The position numbers and the translations under genes were made by a program. From assembly GCA_022496185.1 (NCBI GenBank), contig WTXG01000100.1, positions 62,001 through 126,000 of the forward strand: a stretch of DNA of 64,000 nt, in the 5' to 3' direction. Below the pieces are notes generated by a model, which saw only the letters and a list, made by a program, of their open reading frames with translations, had not been told where the DNA came from and ran no database searches. Of the stretch, positions 34,068 through 44,949 are shown piece after piece. The first letter of the stretch is position 1. Every line of letters begins with the position of its first letter. The stretch is from Multifurca ochricompacta. Its lineage: Eukaryota; Basidiomycota; Agaricomycetes; Russulales; Russulaceae.

Positions 34068-35626
34068 AGGAGCTGGAATCTGGAGACTTTGTTCACCAGT
34101 TTCACTTTCCCACCATGCCACATGAGCACGTTCTCGACCTCGAGAGTGACGCAAGAGGTGTGTAGACTTGCATAAGCGAATCTACAACTCGTATGCAAAG
34201 CTCACAAAGAGTTAGAGAAGTTGGATCTCTGGCTGGCGACATGTTCGTTCAATTGTGAACAACAGTGTGCTCATTAACTCATTCCATCTTAATGATCGAT
34301 GCCTTCACCATGGAGGGATGTTGACACAGGACGTGTCTGGAGATGCTTCAGGCATCTAAGGATCGCTTCAGCTGTAGATTAGATTAGATTCCGGAGTATC
34401 GGACTTTTTATGTTATCTTTATTACATTTCTTTCTCACCTTACTCAGCTGATTAGTGATGGACTTAGTAATGCGCAGTAAGCATGTGATATCTCTTTGGC
34501 CAATGGCCTTTATCCCTCTCTGTTCATTGTCCGGCACTTGTGGACTTATTCCCAGTGCGCACAGACCATTTCCCCTGGCCCCTATGGGTATATAAGGGTG
34601 TCTGTTTTGTCCTTTACACTTCAGAGTTCTTCTTCCTCTGAAGTGTAAGTCGTCTTTACTTTACTTTCTACTTTTCCTTTGACTAACATTCTCTTGTAGT
34701 TAACTTGTCTTTTAGGTCAGTAGTATAGTATTATAGAGTTCTTCTTCCTCTGAAGTTTAACTTGTCTTTTAGCCTAACCCGCTACTAACCACAGTCAGTA
34801 TAACCAGCAGCATGATTGTTTGACACAAATCACCCTCTTCCAGTCCTCCATAGTCCATTTTTGGTACTTCAAAGCAAGGGCTAAGTGCTTCTTGCAATGT
34901 ACTGCAGAGAGTAGTGGCCTTTTCTTCTTTGTTACAGCCTTGAATGAATGTTGTTTAAGAACCTAGTGCACAGTTTGTGAAGAGACATGGTTGGGGATGA
35001 TGGAATTGATGTGCTTTGTGGCCTGGACAGCATTGCCAACCTTTCCTGTGGTGATTTGTATCATGATAGCATGTTCAGAGGTAGCAGAGAGCTTGGAAGG
35101 ATGACCAAAATGAGGTGACTGATGGTTGGGAAGGAGGGTTATGAGTGTCCTAGAGACTGTGGACTGGCTGAGGCAGAGTCTGGAGGCAATAGTGTGAGTG
35201 GAATGACCTTCAGAGGCCAGAGAGTGCATGTTTTCTTTCTGAGCAGAGGAGGTGGGGTGCATTGGGAAATTATAATATTCTGGGAATGTAAACCATGGTT
35301 AAATAGCTCTATTCCAGGTCCCATCAATATTAAGATAACTATGGTAACCATATATTAAGGATTGGTTGCTGTACATTTGGTGGAGCATCAGATTCTGATA
35401 TTTCTGATACCCACTCACAAAACTGAGTCAATGAGTCCCCAATTTGAAATGGGTGTAGCTCCACAGGTTTTGATCAGAATTACATAATTATTGTTGCATT
35501 ACATAACCCATATCATGTACCTGTTATGGTCTACCAAGACTTTGTTTATATTTGTTTTGGCTGATGTGATATTCAACAAACAGTGCAAAAGTGCAAAACA
35601 TTGACTCAGTTTTGTGAGGCACTGTA

Positions 35627-36010
35627 TGCATGATCACAATCTTGTCGGACCAATGGAAAATCAAAGCCATGATTGTTAAGTCAACCTTCCTTAATAGGAA
35701 GGAGATCAGACCAATATGCTGGTCCATGTGATGCAATTTAGTCACTGCTCTATGCAGCCTGTAGATACACACAGGCCTTGTTTCAGTAAAATAAATTGAT
35801 AATTAGATTATAGAATAGTCTAAAGTAGTCTAGAGTGTATTTTAGATAGTGCCAGACCAGCAGAATTGATCACACGTTAATAAAACAGTTGCATCATGAT
35901 TTTCAAGAGAGTGGATCACTGATAACACTTTTATTTTACATCGCACTGTTGATCTGCTTTGATATTTCATAGGATAACACTAGAATATATTTACAGAAAC
36001 CCTGTAGCAT
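35627..36010 (+). repeat. Diverged Gyp-1 LTR relic inside the outer hAT copy
   Basis: Same LTR segment as at 26220-26590, in the opposite orientation, at the equivalent place in the outer hAT copy. Shared changes against Gyp-1 (for example a different sequence where Gyp-1 has the ccgaactcctcc block) indicate a common origin. Confidence 0.75.
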
Positions 36011-36594
36011 ACATCAAATTTAATCTTGTCATTTGTTTGCTACAGATGTATTTTATCATTACATTTCTGCTGATCTTGTCAATGACCGATGACCACTTAT
36101 ACCCACCAAACCCACTGCGCAGGTGTGGGTTTCTGGCGGGTTGGGAGTTGTATACCCATACCCATACCCATCAAAACCTGCGGCGCTTACCCATGCAGGT
36201 ATGAAAACCCTTGCTGATCCCTAACCCTACCCTCCCACCTATGTTACACTTCTTGATCACGTCCCCTTCCTGGGATCCTTCACATGCCTTGCTTCCATCC
36301 CTGTGACTGTATCGCCTCATGCTTACTCATTTGCTTCATTATCTCCTTATCTTTATGACCAGACATTTACTTAATTCCCTATCAGGAGCCAGGCTTTATG
36401 CCCTCCACTTTCATATATTTGGGCCCACTTGACTCTGTGATCCTTATCTTGTAGGCGCCCATCTGATTATGTATATAAGTCTGCTGTAGCTACACTGTAG
36501 ACCTCAGACTTGACTTATTGAATACATTTGTGTTTGTCTTCTGGACAGGACAGTTGGACTTCAACTTAGTCATCTCAGTGCTTTCAGTACTTCC

Positions 36595-37096
36595 TGTCGA
36601 ACAGGCATGTGCGCAGCATACTGACTGTGGATTGTTAGTGGGTTAAGCTAAAAGACAAGTTAGACTTCAGAGATGAAGAAAACTCTATTACTATACTACT
36701 GACCTAAAAGACAAGTTAGCTACAGAGAGTGGTTAGTCAAAGGTATAAGTAGGAAGTAATGTAGAAGGGACTTACACTTCAGAGATGAAGAAAACTCTGA
36801 AGTGTAAGAGACAAAACAGACACCCTTATATACTATCCAAGGGATGGTCTGTGCACTGGGAATAAGTCCACAAGTGCTGGACAAAGTCCAAACAATAAAC
36901 ATGAGGGAGAAAGGCCATTGGCCACTACAGAAATCACATGTTACATGGTGTATCAGTCAGCTACTGCGGAATGTGAGAAAGAAAGTAATAATGATAATGT
37001 AAAAGTCTGAAACTCCGGTATCTAATCTAATCTACAAAGTAGCTAATCTTATCACCTGATGCCTGAAGCATCACTGAACATCTTCTGTGTTCAACA
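36595..37096 (-). mobile_element. Solo LTR of Cop-1 (copy c), inverted
   Basis: 502 bp, TGTCGAACAGGCATG...TTCTGTGTTCAACA on the plus strand, duplication cttcc (36590-36594, 37097-37101), inside the Gyp-2 solo LTR. Hairpin loop in LTR sense is TTTTCTTCAT. Confidence 0.93.
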
Positions 37097-37846
37097 CTTC
37101 CCACTTAACATCATCTCAGGGAGCAGCCCCTCTGATGGTGACTCCTCACACTTAACTCCAAGAAGTCTTATTGGCTTCTTACCTGATACCATTGAACAAA
37201 CACTGTCACACAAGTTGTGTGGAACGTCCCACACCAGACATAATGTTACAACCTTTGCCGAGTAACCCCATTTTCTTTACCCTCCCTAATGACGACCCCT
37301 CTTTGCCACCCACTCTGCACTTCATGATTACGTCTCCATCCTGGGACCCATCACGTGCTCTACTCCCATCCCCATGACGCGCTTTGAACTTGTTTGCCTA
37401 TGTCTACCTTGCTATCTCCTTATCTTGTTATCTCTCTTTATCTTTACAACCGGACACTTACTTAATACCCTATCAGAAGCCAGGCTTTACGCCATCCGCT
37501 TTCGTATATTTGGGTCCACCTGACTCCAGTTTCTTATCTTATAGATGCCCATTTGATTACATATATAAGTCTGCTGTAGCTACACTGTAGACCCCAGACT
37601 CAACTTATTGAATACATCAGTGTTTGTCTTCCGGACATCCCCTTTGATCTCTGACTTGTTCATCTCAGTGCTTTGGGCACTTATCTGCTTAACATTGTCT
37701 TCGGGAGCAGCCCTGTTGACTTTGACTTCTCCCCTTTGACTCCAAGGAGCCTTATTGGTTTCTTATCCGATCCCAAACAGCACGCTGTCACACAAGTCAT
37801 GTGGAATGTCCTGCACTGGACATAACATCAAGTCAAGTCTCTCACA

Positions 37847-39279
37847 GTGGCTTCCAGCTGCAGTCAGACCCTCTTCTGTGAAGAACTCATTGAACGCAGA
37901 GATGAGAATAATCTTTCACAACAAGTACTTGGCTCTGCTGCCTGGAAAGATTTTGAGTCTGAGTTTGGATACTACGTCTATCATGACAGAAGATACCAAC
38001 CAGTAGAATATGACAATGAGAAAAGAGTTTGGTATTGCATCCGATACTTGGAAAGCCGACACTCTTGGGTCACTACAGGACCCACCCCACCCGAATTTGG
38101 ACTAGGCCCATGGAGAGAAAACCCTCCGGCCATTGTCACGGACTCCAAACCAGAGGAGTATGTAGAAGAACCTAGTGAAGAAGAAGCACCAGCATTAGCA
38201 GCGACTATGTTTCTGGTTGCACCTGAAGTTGTCACAATCAGAGCTCCTGCTTTGACAACTCCCCAGATATCGGTACAATCCACGAACACTATCACCCCAT
38301 TCCATCAGTCCATGTCTACCATTGCCGCCCAACTTCCAGACCCTGCCCCACCAGCCCCAGTGGTGGCACCACCAAACATCCCTCCCCTGTCCGGATGACT
38401 ATCAGGAGTGTTGCCCCAGACATTCACTGGGGACCACTCACAGAGTAAAAAGTTCATGTTGGAGTTTACGACCTTCAAAAACTTCAACCATGACATCCCA
38501 CAGATTGTCAACCCATTCCAATGTGCCAATCTGTTCCTTTCCCTAATTTGGGGGGATGCAGTTGATGACTGGACCATGGAGCAACTGGAGTGGCTCAATG
38601 AGCAGGTGAAAGCGGGTGTCGTACCACAAGTGAGGGTCTTTGGGAGACCATTGCCGAATGGTTCAAAGATGCCTTTATGGATGGGCAGGCCAAACAAAAG
38701 GCAGCCCGAGAATTAAAATCCCTTAGGATGGAGAAGGGAGAACTAGATGCATACGTTGCTAAATTCAGAAGCCTGGCAAATAGGGCTGGCTATGACACAG
38801 ATGAAGAGGCCACATTAGACCTCTTCTCACAAGGGTTGCCCAACCCGCTAGTCAAAAACATAATCCAGTTCCACCACCCCCATGACTGGGATAGCTGGGT
38901 TGATGCCACCTGATGACAACAGCAGGATTACCTCGACTTCCAAACACGCTTTGGAGTCGACACCAAAAGGGAAAAACCAGAGATCAATGGAAGGCCGCGT
39001 TTGGAGTAAAGCCTGCCCAGCATGCCCAGAGGGATCCAAACGCTATGGACACCTCTGCAGACTGAGCCCAGCCTGGCAATGCTCACAGAGGATGAGCGAC
39101 AGATGCTGATGAAGGAAGGACGATGTTTTCGCTGCAAAGCGCTCAGGCATATGTCCCAGGACTGTCCGAAGAAGGGGGGTGTGTCGCTGCTGCAACCACT
39201 GCGACCAAAGCCCCATTCAAATAACCCACCCACTGTGGACAAAAATCAAAAGAAGAGAAAGCTCAGGATATTGGGCTAA
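37847..39279 (+). pseudogene. Gyp-2 copy 1 gag
   Basis: Starts near MASSCSQTLFCEELIE (183 codons to a TGA at about 38396), continues in frame-shifted pieces: FTGDHSQSKKFMLEFTTFKN, WTMEQLEWLNEQVK, then KGELDAYVAKFRSLANRAGY and the zinc knuckle CFRCKALRHMSQDCP (about 39125). At least three breaks. The extended acidic N-terminal region before the gag core has no motif I recognise. Confidence 0.75.
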
Positions 39280-39469
39280 TATGATGAAAGAAAGTGAGGA
39301 AGTGCATGCCATCTTGGTGGAAAGGCGTTTGCGAAAAAGGATTTTTGTTAGGCTCAAACCCATTGGCCTGGGCACGAGCACTCCATGTCACCTCTGTGTA
39401 TGCTAGTCGATTCAAGTCATTGAAAATACCAGTACATTTTGAAACTACACAGAGGACGGCCGACCAGAT

Positions 39470-42400
39470 ATATTAGTGGACTCTGGAGCCACAGACAACT
39501 TCATTCACCCATGATTAATTAAAACATGGGTCTGGGAAGGCTGGCACTTCCCCAGGAAAAGAATATTTGGAACATTGACAGAACGGCCAATCGTGCTGGC
39601 AAGATCACCCACTATATGGACCTAAAAGTCCAGGTTGGGGAAATAACAAGGACCATTCGCTTCCTGATCACCGACCTAGGAGACGAAGACCTTATTTGGG
39701 TTACCCATGGCTTGCTGCCTTCGAACCAAAGATAAACTGGGCCGACGCAACAATGGATAAAGACTCATACCCAACTATTATTACGTTGTTGGGCTATGAT
39801 TATGCAATTCAGCATCTGGTAATGAGGGCCATGCGTACAGAGGAGGACCCCGGTTACTGCTATGCACCAAAGCATCAGAACTGGCCCAGAAGGCAGCACA
39901 AGGACAGAGTGAGAAGACCTACCACGACGTAGTACCAAGCGTTTATCAGCGGCACTGGAAGGTATTCTCCGAAGAAGAGTCACATCGTTTTCCTCCGGAG
40001 TGACCATGGGATCATGCCATTGACCTCTCCCAGACACACCAGCCGCAATAGATTGTAAAATCTATCTGCTGTCCCAGTCTGAACAGGTTGCACTCATGGA
40101 ATTCCTGGAAGAACATCTTGCCAAAGGGTACATTTGCCTGTCCAAATCACAGTATGCCTTGCCCTTCTTCTTCATCAAAAAGAAGGACGGCAAGCTGCGA
40201 CCTGTCCAGGACTACCGAAAGATCAATATGTACACCATAAAGAATGCCTACCCCCTACCACTGATTTCTGAACTCATTGACACCATGCGGGACAAGTCCC
40301 TCTTCTCAAAAATGGATGTATGCTGGGGCTACAACAATGTCAGGATCAAAGAGGGTGACCAATGTGAAGCAGCGTTTAAAACAAATCAAGGGTTGTTCGA
40401 ACCAAATGTCATGTTCTTTGGCCTTACAAACTCACCAGCAACATTTCAATCCATGATGAACCACATCTTCTGCGACCTCATTCTTACTGGAGAAGTTGTG
40501 GTCTACATGGATGACATCCTAGTAGCTACCCCAGATGACTTAAGCCATCACCGAGAGCGAGTGCACCAGGTGCTAGACATATTACACAAACATGATCTAT
40601 ACCTTAAACCAGCCAAGTGCTCCTTCGAACAACGGAGCATTGAATACCTGGGAGTCATCCTGGAAGGAGGACAAGTGCGCATGGATCCCATTAAAGTACA
40701 AGGGATCCGAGAGTGGCCAGTACCAACCTGTGTCAAAGACGTCTGATCATTCATTGGGTTCTGTAACTTTTACTGATGCTTTGTCAAGGGATTTTCAGGC
40801 ATTGCATGACTGCTGAATGATCTCTTAAAGAAGGATGTGCCATGGCATTGGGGAGCCACACAGCAGTGGGTGTTTGAACAGATCAGAGACATTGTCGGCT
40901 CAGAGCCAGTACTCATTCAACCCGACCTAAACCGCCCCTTCGAATTGGAAGTAGACACCTCCCACTTTGCAAATGGAGCGGTATTATACCAGAGAGATGC
41001 CGCACAAATACTTCACCCAGTGGCATATTATTCTGAAACCTTCTCGCCGGCAGAACGTATGATATCTGGGACAGAGAGCTCCTAGCCATCATCAAGGCAT
41101 TGCGACACTGGTGACCTTACCTGGCAGGAACTCCCCATAAAACCATCATCCACACTGACCATTCCAACCTGTTGTATTGGAAGGAACCCCATAAAATCAG
41201 CTGACATGTAGCACAAGAAGTTTTGGAACTAGAAGAGTATAATTTCACCCTGAAACACATTGCGGGAAGTCAAAATGCTAGAGCGGATGCATTATCATGA
41301 AGGCCAGACATGCATACTGGAGAAGATGACAATGACAACATCACTGTTCTCCCAGAGGAAGTATTTGCAATGACTGCCATAGTCAGCCTCCATGACATGG
41401 ACCTGTGGGCACAAGTTTCACAAAATATGAACCAGGAATTGTGCCACTCATGGGCTGAGGCGCATGATTTGAAAGAAATAGACGGCCTTTGGTGGAAAGA
41501 CGGAGATCGGCTTGTTGTCACTGGTGGCGACAACATTAAGAGGGGGGTGATCCATTTTCACCATGACCTCCCCTCTGCAGGACACCCCGGCATTGCTAAC
41601 ACTTACGCCCTTGCCAAGCGTGACTACTGGTGGCCTAACATGAAAAAGGACGTTGAAAACTATGTTCAAGGGTGTGCAGCATGCCAAGCAAACAAAGTGA
41701 ATACACACCTGAAAATCCCGCCGATACATCCCATTACCCCCATATCGTTGACTCCCTTCCAAACCATAGTGATGGACTTCATCATCAAATTACCTGAATC
41801 ACAGGGCTTTGATACCATCCTCATGATCACTGACCATGATTGTTCCAAGGCAGCCCTGTTCATACCTTGCAATGAGACGATCACGGCTGAAGGGGTAGCA
41901 AGACTATACCTGGATCATGTATACCGCCACTATGGTCTCCCCAAAAAGATCATATCCAACAGGGATACCCGGTTTACATCAGCATTTGCCAAAGCCCTGT
42001 GCAAGACATTGGACATTGCACAGAACATTTCCATGGCTTATCACCCACAAACAGATGGACAGTCTGAACGAACGAACCAATGGTTGGAGCAGTATCTTTG
42101 GTTCTGGTGTAACGAACGACAAAACGACTGGGCAGAATGGCTGTCGACTGCGGAGTTTGCACACAACTCATGGCCCAATGGGATGACAAAAGCTACCCCC
42201 TTCTCCCTTATCATGGGCTGGACCCCGCGCACCACGTGGACAGATAAGCCCACCAACGTCCCTTCAGTAACCCAATGGATACACCAATGGGAAGACTTAC
42301 AACAATCGGCCAATGAAAACCTGGCAAAGGCACAGCAAGCCCTAGCTGCGCAGCCAAGCACATTCACACCTTATCAGCCCAATGACTGGGTCTGGCTTGA

Positions 42401-42782
42401 AGGAAGGAATATTCACACGTCACACCCCTCAGCCAAGTTGGCACCCCGACACCATGGACCCTTCCAGATCAAAAGGAAGCTGTCAGATGTGTCATACGAA
42501 CTGCAATTACTGCCCAAATGGAAGATCCATCCTGTCTTCCATGCCAAACTTCTAACACCGTACAAGGAGACGTCTCTTCATGGGGAAAACTTCCCAAGAC
42601 CTCCACCTGACCTTATCAATGGAGAAGCAGAGTGGGAAGTGGAGCGCATTCTAGACTCAATGTGAAAAGGCCAAGGGCGCAAGATGTATTACCTAGTCAA
42701 GTGGAAGGGATTCCCAGACGCTGACAGTTCGTGGGAACCAGCTGGGAATATCTTTGCCCCAGTCCTTATCTCGGAGTTCCAT
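39470..42782 (+). pseudogene. Gyp-2 copy 1 pol
   Basis: Protease core VDSGATDNFIHP (near 39478). RT from [18 protein letters not shown] to [14 protein letters not shown] (40500 region). RNase H with FELEVDTSHFANGAVLY. Integrase with HHDLPSAGHPGIANTYALAK, CAACQANK, VMDFIIKLPES and HPQTDGQSERTNQWLEQYL (41310-42665, the longest open stretch). Chromodomain EWEVERILDSM(stop)KGQGRKMYYLVKWKGFPD. Stops at about 40003, 40744, 40774, 40807, 41113, 41203, 41299 and 42663. Several correspond to Arg in copy 2, consistent with CGA to TGA. Confidence 0.87.
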
Positions 42783-42851
42783 GACTGACACCCAGAAGCG
42801 CCCAAGGACAGTTAAAAGGAACAGCCTCCGACTCTATCGAACCCCCAGTAC

Positions 42852-44090
42852 ATGCTCCCCCAGCAACGTCCTAACACCATCGAATCAATTATGTCTTTCA
42901 TCGCTGCCAACGCTGCTGTCGACACCTTCACAGCCACCACCGTAGTTGTTGAGAACTTCCCCTCCGCTCATCCCTCTACACACCCCTCCTCACCCATTGA
43001 CTATGAAGCTGCTGAAGCTCGGGTCAAGAACCAGTCCCCGAACCTGAACGACGATTTTGAACACAGCGAAGAGCCACACCCAAACAACCTGCTAGGCATG
43101 GAGCTGGATGATGAGGTGCCAGAATTCCCATTCTTCACCAACAACCCCAATTCCTCGACCTACTTCCCCCTTGAAATCACCATGGCTGACGGAACCATCG
43201 CCATTGCCAAGTACATATTCTATACTAATGGAGGAATGGATGTTGCCGGATGCATGAAGAAGGACGGCCCTGTCTACAGGGCCCCAGTCTATTTAGAGGA
43301 AAGGTACACAGGACGCCTTCATCACACAATGACTGATGAGAAGCTCAGGCACCTGGCTGCTGAGGATTCTCGCACCTTTGCAATCGACGAGGTGCTGAAC
43401 AATATGCGCCTTCCGTGTCTCAAAGCAGAAGTGATGAGACTGCAGAAGACTCTGACACTGCGCACAACACTCAATAAGCAATACAAAGAACATGCGAAGA
43501 TGATGGCAAGACTGACGAATGGGATGTTCCAGGTGGAGCAGGAGTTGGTGGAAATCAGAAAGAGGCTGGAGATAGGGGATGTGTACCAGACCATCGCTGA
43601 ACAGTACGCTGATACATATGCACGACCCCTTCCCCCACAATCGCTGGGGGCCGCCCCAAGGCTAATACCAAACCGGTTCGAAATGCCACATATGCACGAG
43701 AACCCCCGCGGAGAGACATGTTGGCGATGCAACAGTAAGTACCACATTAGCTGGAACTGTCCCCTCAATCACAAGTGGTGCAGGCATTGTCGCAGCAACC
43801 TCCATTGGAGCCGGTTCTGCATTTTCCACCGTGTAGGGGTTACCCCAACCATTGTCAATCCATCAGGATGGTGCGGCAAGTGCCTCCACCACAACTCCGG
43901 GCACCGCGAACTGGACTGTCCGATCCATGACATGTGCCATCTATGTGGTCAGTGTGGCCCATATGGGTTTCTTTGTACCCACCAGTGTCCACAGGACTCG
44001 GACAAGGAGAATTACACATTGGATGATCATAATGTAGCCGATGATTATTTGGACTTGGTGCAGGATGATGATGGTACGAGTCATTTCTAG
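42852..44090 (+). CDS. Gyp-2 ORF3 (copy 1): zinc-knuckle protein downstream of pol
   Basis: Uninterrupted 412-codon ORF starting MLPQQRPNTIESIMSF, shortly after the end of the pol chromodomain and ending just before the polypurine tract. Order: Ser/Pro and acidic N-terminal part (about 1-100); a globular-looking segment (about 100-170, ITMADGTIAIAKYIFYTNGG); a long helical segment likely coiled coil (about 180-250, KAEVMRLQKTLTLRTTLNKQ); then Cys/His motifs. Two are canonical CX2CX4HX4C knuckles (CWRCNSKYHISWNC from residue 290, CRHCRSNLHWSRFC from 310), followed by CX2CX6HX4C (CGKCLHHNSGHRELDC) and a degenerate fourth; acidic tail. No signal peptide or membrane segment, so it is not an Env. 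Nucleic-acid binding is inferred. Same length in copy 2 (60036-61274), with just under 60 substitutions and no gaps by my count. Confidence 0.85.
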   Translation: MLPQQRPNTIESIMSFIAANAAVDTFTATTVVVENFPSAHPSTHPSSPIDYEAAEARVKNQSPNLNDDFEHSEEPHPNNLLGMELDDEVPEFPFFTNNPNSSTYFPLEITMADGTIAIAKYIFYTNGGMDVAGCMKKDGPVYRAPVYLEERYTGRLHHTMTDEKLRHLAAEDSRTFAIDEVLNNMRLPCLKAEVMRLQKTLTLRTTLNKQYKEHAKMMARLTNGMFQVEQELVEIRKRLEIGDVYQTIAEQYADTYARPLPPQSLGAAPRLIPNRFEMPHMHENPRGETCWRCNSKYHISWNCPLNHKWCRHCRSNLHWSRFCIFHRVGVTPTIVNPSGWCGKCLHHNSGHRELDCPIHDMCHLCGQCGPYGFLCTHQCPQDSDKENYTLDDHNVADDYLDLVQDDDGTSHF

Positions 44091-44705
44091 CCAGGTCTGC
44101 TAGAACCAGAAGAGGGGGTGATGTTACAACCTTTGCCAAGTAACCCCATTTTCTTTACCCTCCCTAACAACGACCCCTCTTTGCCACCCACTCTGCACTT
44201 CATGATTACATCTCCATCCTGGGACCCATCATGTGCTCTACTCCCATCCCCGTGACGCGCTTTGAACTTGTTTGCCTATGTCTACCTTGCTATCTCCTTA
44301 TCTTGTTATCTCTCTTTATCTTTACAACCGGACACTTACTTAATACCCTATCAGAAGCCAGGCTTTACGCCATCCGCTTTCGTATATTTGGGTCCACCTG
44401 ACTCCAGTTTCTTATCTTATAGATGCCCATTCGATTACATATATAAGTCCGCTGTAGCTACACTGTAGACCCCAGACTCGACTTATTGAATACATTGGTG
44501 TTTGTCTTCCGGACATCCCCTTTGATCTCTGACTCGTTCATCTCAGTGCTTTGGGCACTTATCTGCTTAACATTGTCTTCGGGAGCAGCCCCATTGACTT
44601 TGACTTCTCCCCTTTGACTCCAAGGAGCCTTATTGGTTTCTTATCCGATCCCAAACAGCATGCTGTCACACAAGTCGTGTGGAACATCCTGCACCAGACA
44701 TAACA

Positions 44706-44927
44706 CAGGGGTTATGCCCTGAACTGAGATAGAACAAAAGTGAGAGGGGTTGCACCCACTGCAGAGAAACCATATGGTGCAATCAAGGGATCAGATCATA
44801 AGTGTTACCAATGGAAATTTGTCACAAACACGTCACAGACCGTCACATCCAAACCGTCACAGCTCTTGTCACAAGACTTGAAGGCAGAGATTGGAACAGG
44901 TATCAAATGCGAATCAGAATTGTCACA
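44706..44927 (-). mobile_element. Gyp-3 3' LTR, truncated
   Basis: In minus-strand sense it begins TGTGACAATTCTGATTCGC right after the purine-rich tract ...acagagggagtgg, and matches the first 222 bp of the Gyp-3 LTR at 55999-56219. It is cut by the end of the Gyp-2 element. The remaining part may be 24971-25155. Confidence 0.8.
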
Positions 44928-44949
44928 CCACTCCCTCTGTATGGTCTAG

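Larger units (their letters stand above)
28323..34825 (+). mobile_element. Cop-1: full-length Ty1/Copia element
   Basis: LTRs of 502 bp (28323-28824) and 507 bp (34319-34825), TGTTGACACAGGACG...GTTTGACA; perfect duplication caaat (28318-28322, 34826-34830) in the centre of the Tc1 palindrome. Directly after the 5' LTR comes ggttatgggccc, complementary to an initiator tRNA-Met anticodon arm (half-tRNA primer type). A leader of about 0.93 kb precedes gag. Order is gag, protease, integrase, RT, RNase H, that is Copia. A few frameshifts and stops break the coding region. At least five further LTR copies of this family are in the window. Confidence 0.94.
26041..35624. mobile_element. Palindromic Tc1/mariner derivative (fold-back), interrupted
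   Basis: Both ends read CAGTGCCTCACAAAACTGAG inward and are flanked by TA. The arms are the same Tc1/mariner 5' half in opposite orientation: left arm 26041-26052 plus 27509-28278, right arm 34841-35624, about 783 bp each and nearly identical by eye. A unique centre of about 54 bp (28279-28322 joined to 34831-34840) lies between. Each arm carries the transposase N-terminal half (best read on the minus strand of the right arm: HTIASRLCLSQSTVSRTLI, then TTGKVGNAVQATKHINS). The centre adds EDWKRVIWSDETKINRFGSD, the first catalytic Asp region, and then the sequence turns back. Stops and an indel are present. Not autonomous. Insertions: hAT inner copy and Cop-1. Confidence 0.87.
25215..36223 (+). 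mobile_element. Composite hAT element, outer copy (contains Tc1 palindrome)
   Basis: Left end TAGTGAATAGCAGGGGTAAC, right end AAAACCCTTGCTGATCCCTA. Perfect 8-bp duplication accctacc (25207-25214 and 36224-36231), typical of hAT. Without the Tc1 insertion it is about 1.42 kb, like its sister at 26053-27500. Internal order: G/T-rich subterminal block, repeated AT-rich units, [Tc1 insertion], a relic of the Gyp-1 LTR (35627-36010), and the other subterminal block (36090-36223). An internal copy of the left terminus (TAGTGATTGGCAGGGGTAAC) occurs at about 25619. No transposase is encoded, so it is non-autonomous. Confidence 0.87.
25156..37243 (+). mobile_element. Gyp-2 solo LTR split across 12 kb by nested elements
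   Basis: The LTR starts TGTTACAACCCTCGCCAAGC, runs to 25214, resumes at 36232 (after one copy of the hAT duplication), is cut again by a Cop-1 LTR (36595-37096) and ends ...CCAGACATAA at 37243. Joined, the pieces follow the 584-bp Gyp-2 LTR in order (CCCTCCC..., GCCAGGCTTTATGCCCTCC, tatataagtctgctgtagct, CAAGTTGTGTGGAACGTCCC). It directly abuts the 5' LTR of the Gyp-2 element at 37244 without the expected final CA. Confidence 0.85.
37244..44705 (+). mobile_element. Gyp-2 copy 1: Ty3/Gypsy chromovirus with a third ORF
   Basis: 584-bp LTRs at 37244-37827 and 44122-44705 (TGTTACAACCTTTGCC...CAGACATAACA). Polypurine tract agaagagggggtga precedes the 3' LTR. Internal order gag, protease, RT, RNase H, integrase, chromodomain, then an additional 412-codon ORF. 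Gag-pol is broken by many stops, several interpretable as CGA to TGA. No matching target duplication outside (cataa against caggg). The 5' side directly abuts another Gyp-2 LTR, which suggests a recombination-derived LTR-LTR junction. Confidence 0.92.

Noticed and set aside
37384..37590. 68-codon ORF found identically at 44262-44468
   Set aside because: Both are within the two LTRs of Gyp-2 copy 1.
42852..44090. ORF3 as a retroviral-type envelope
   Set aside because: No signal peptide, transmembrane segment or glycosylation-rich ectodomain; Cys/His pattern is that of zinc knuckles.
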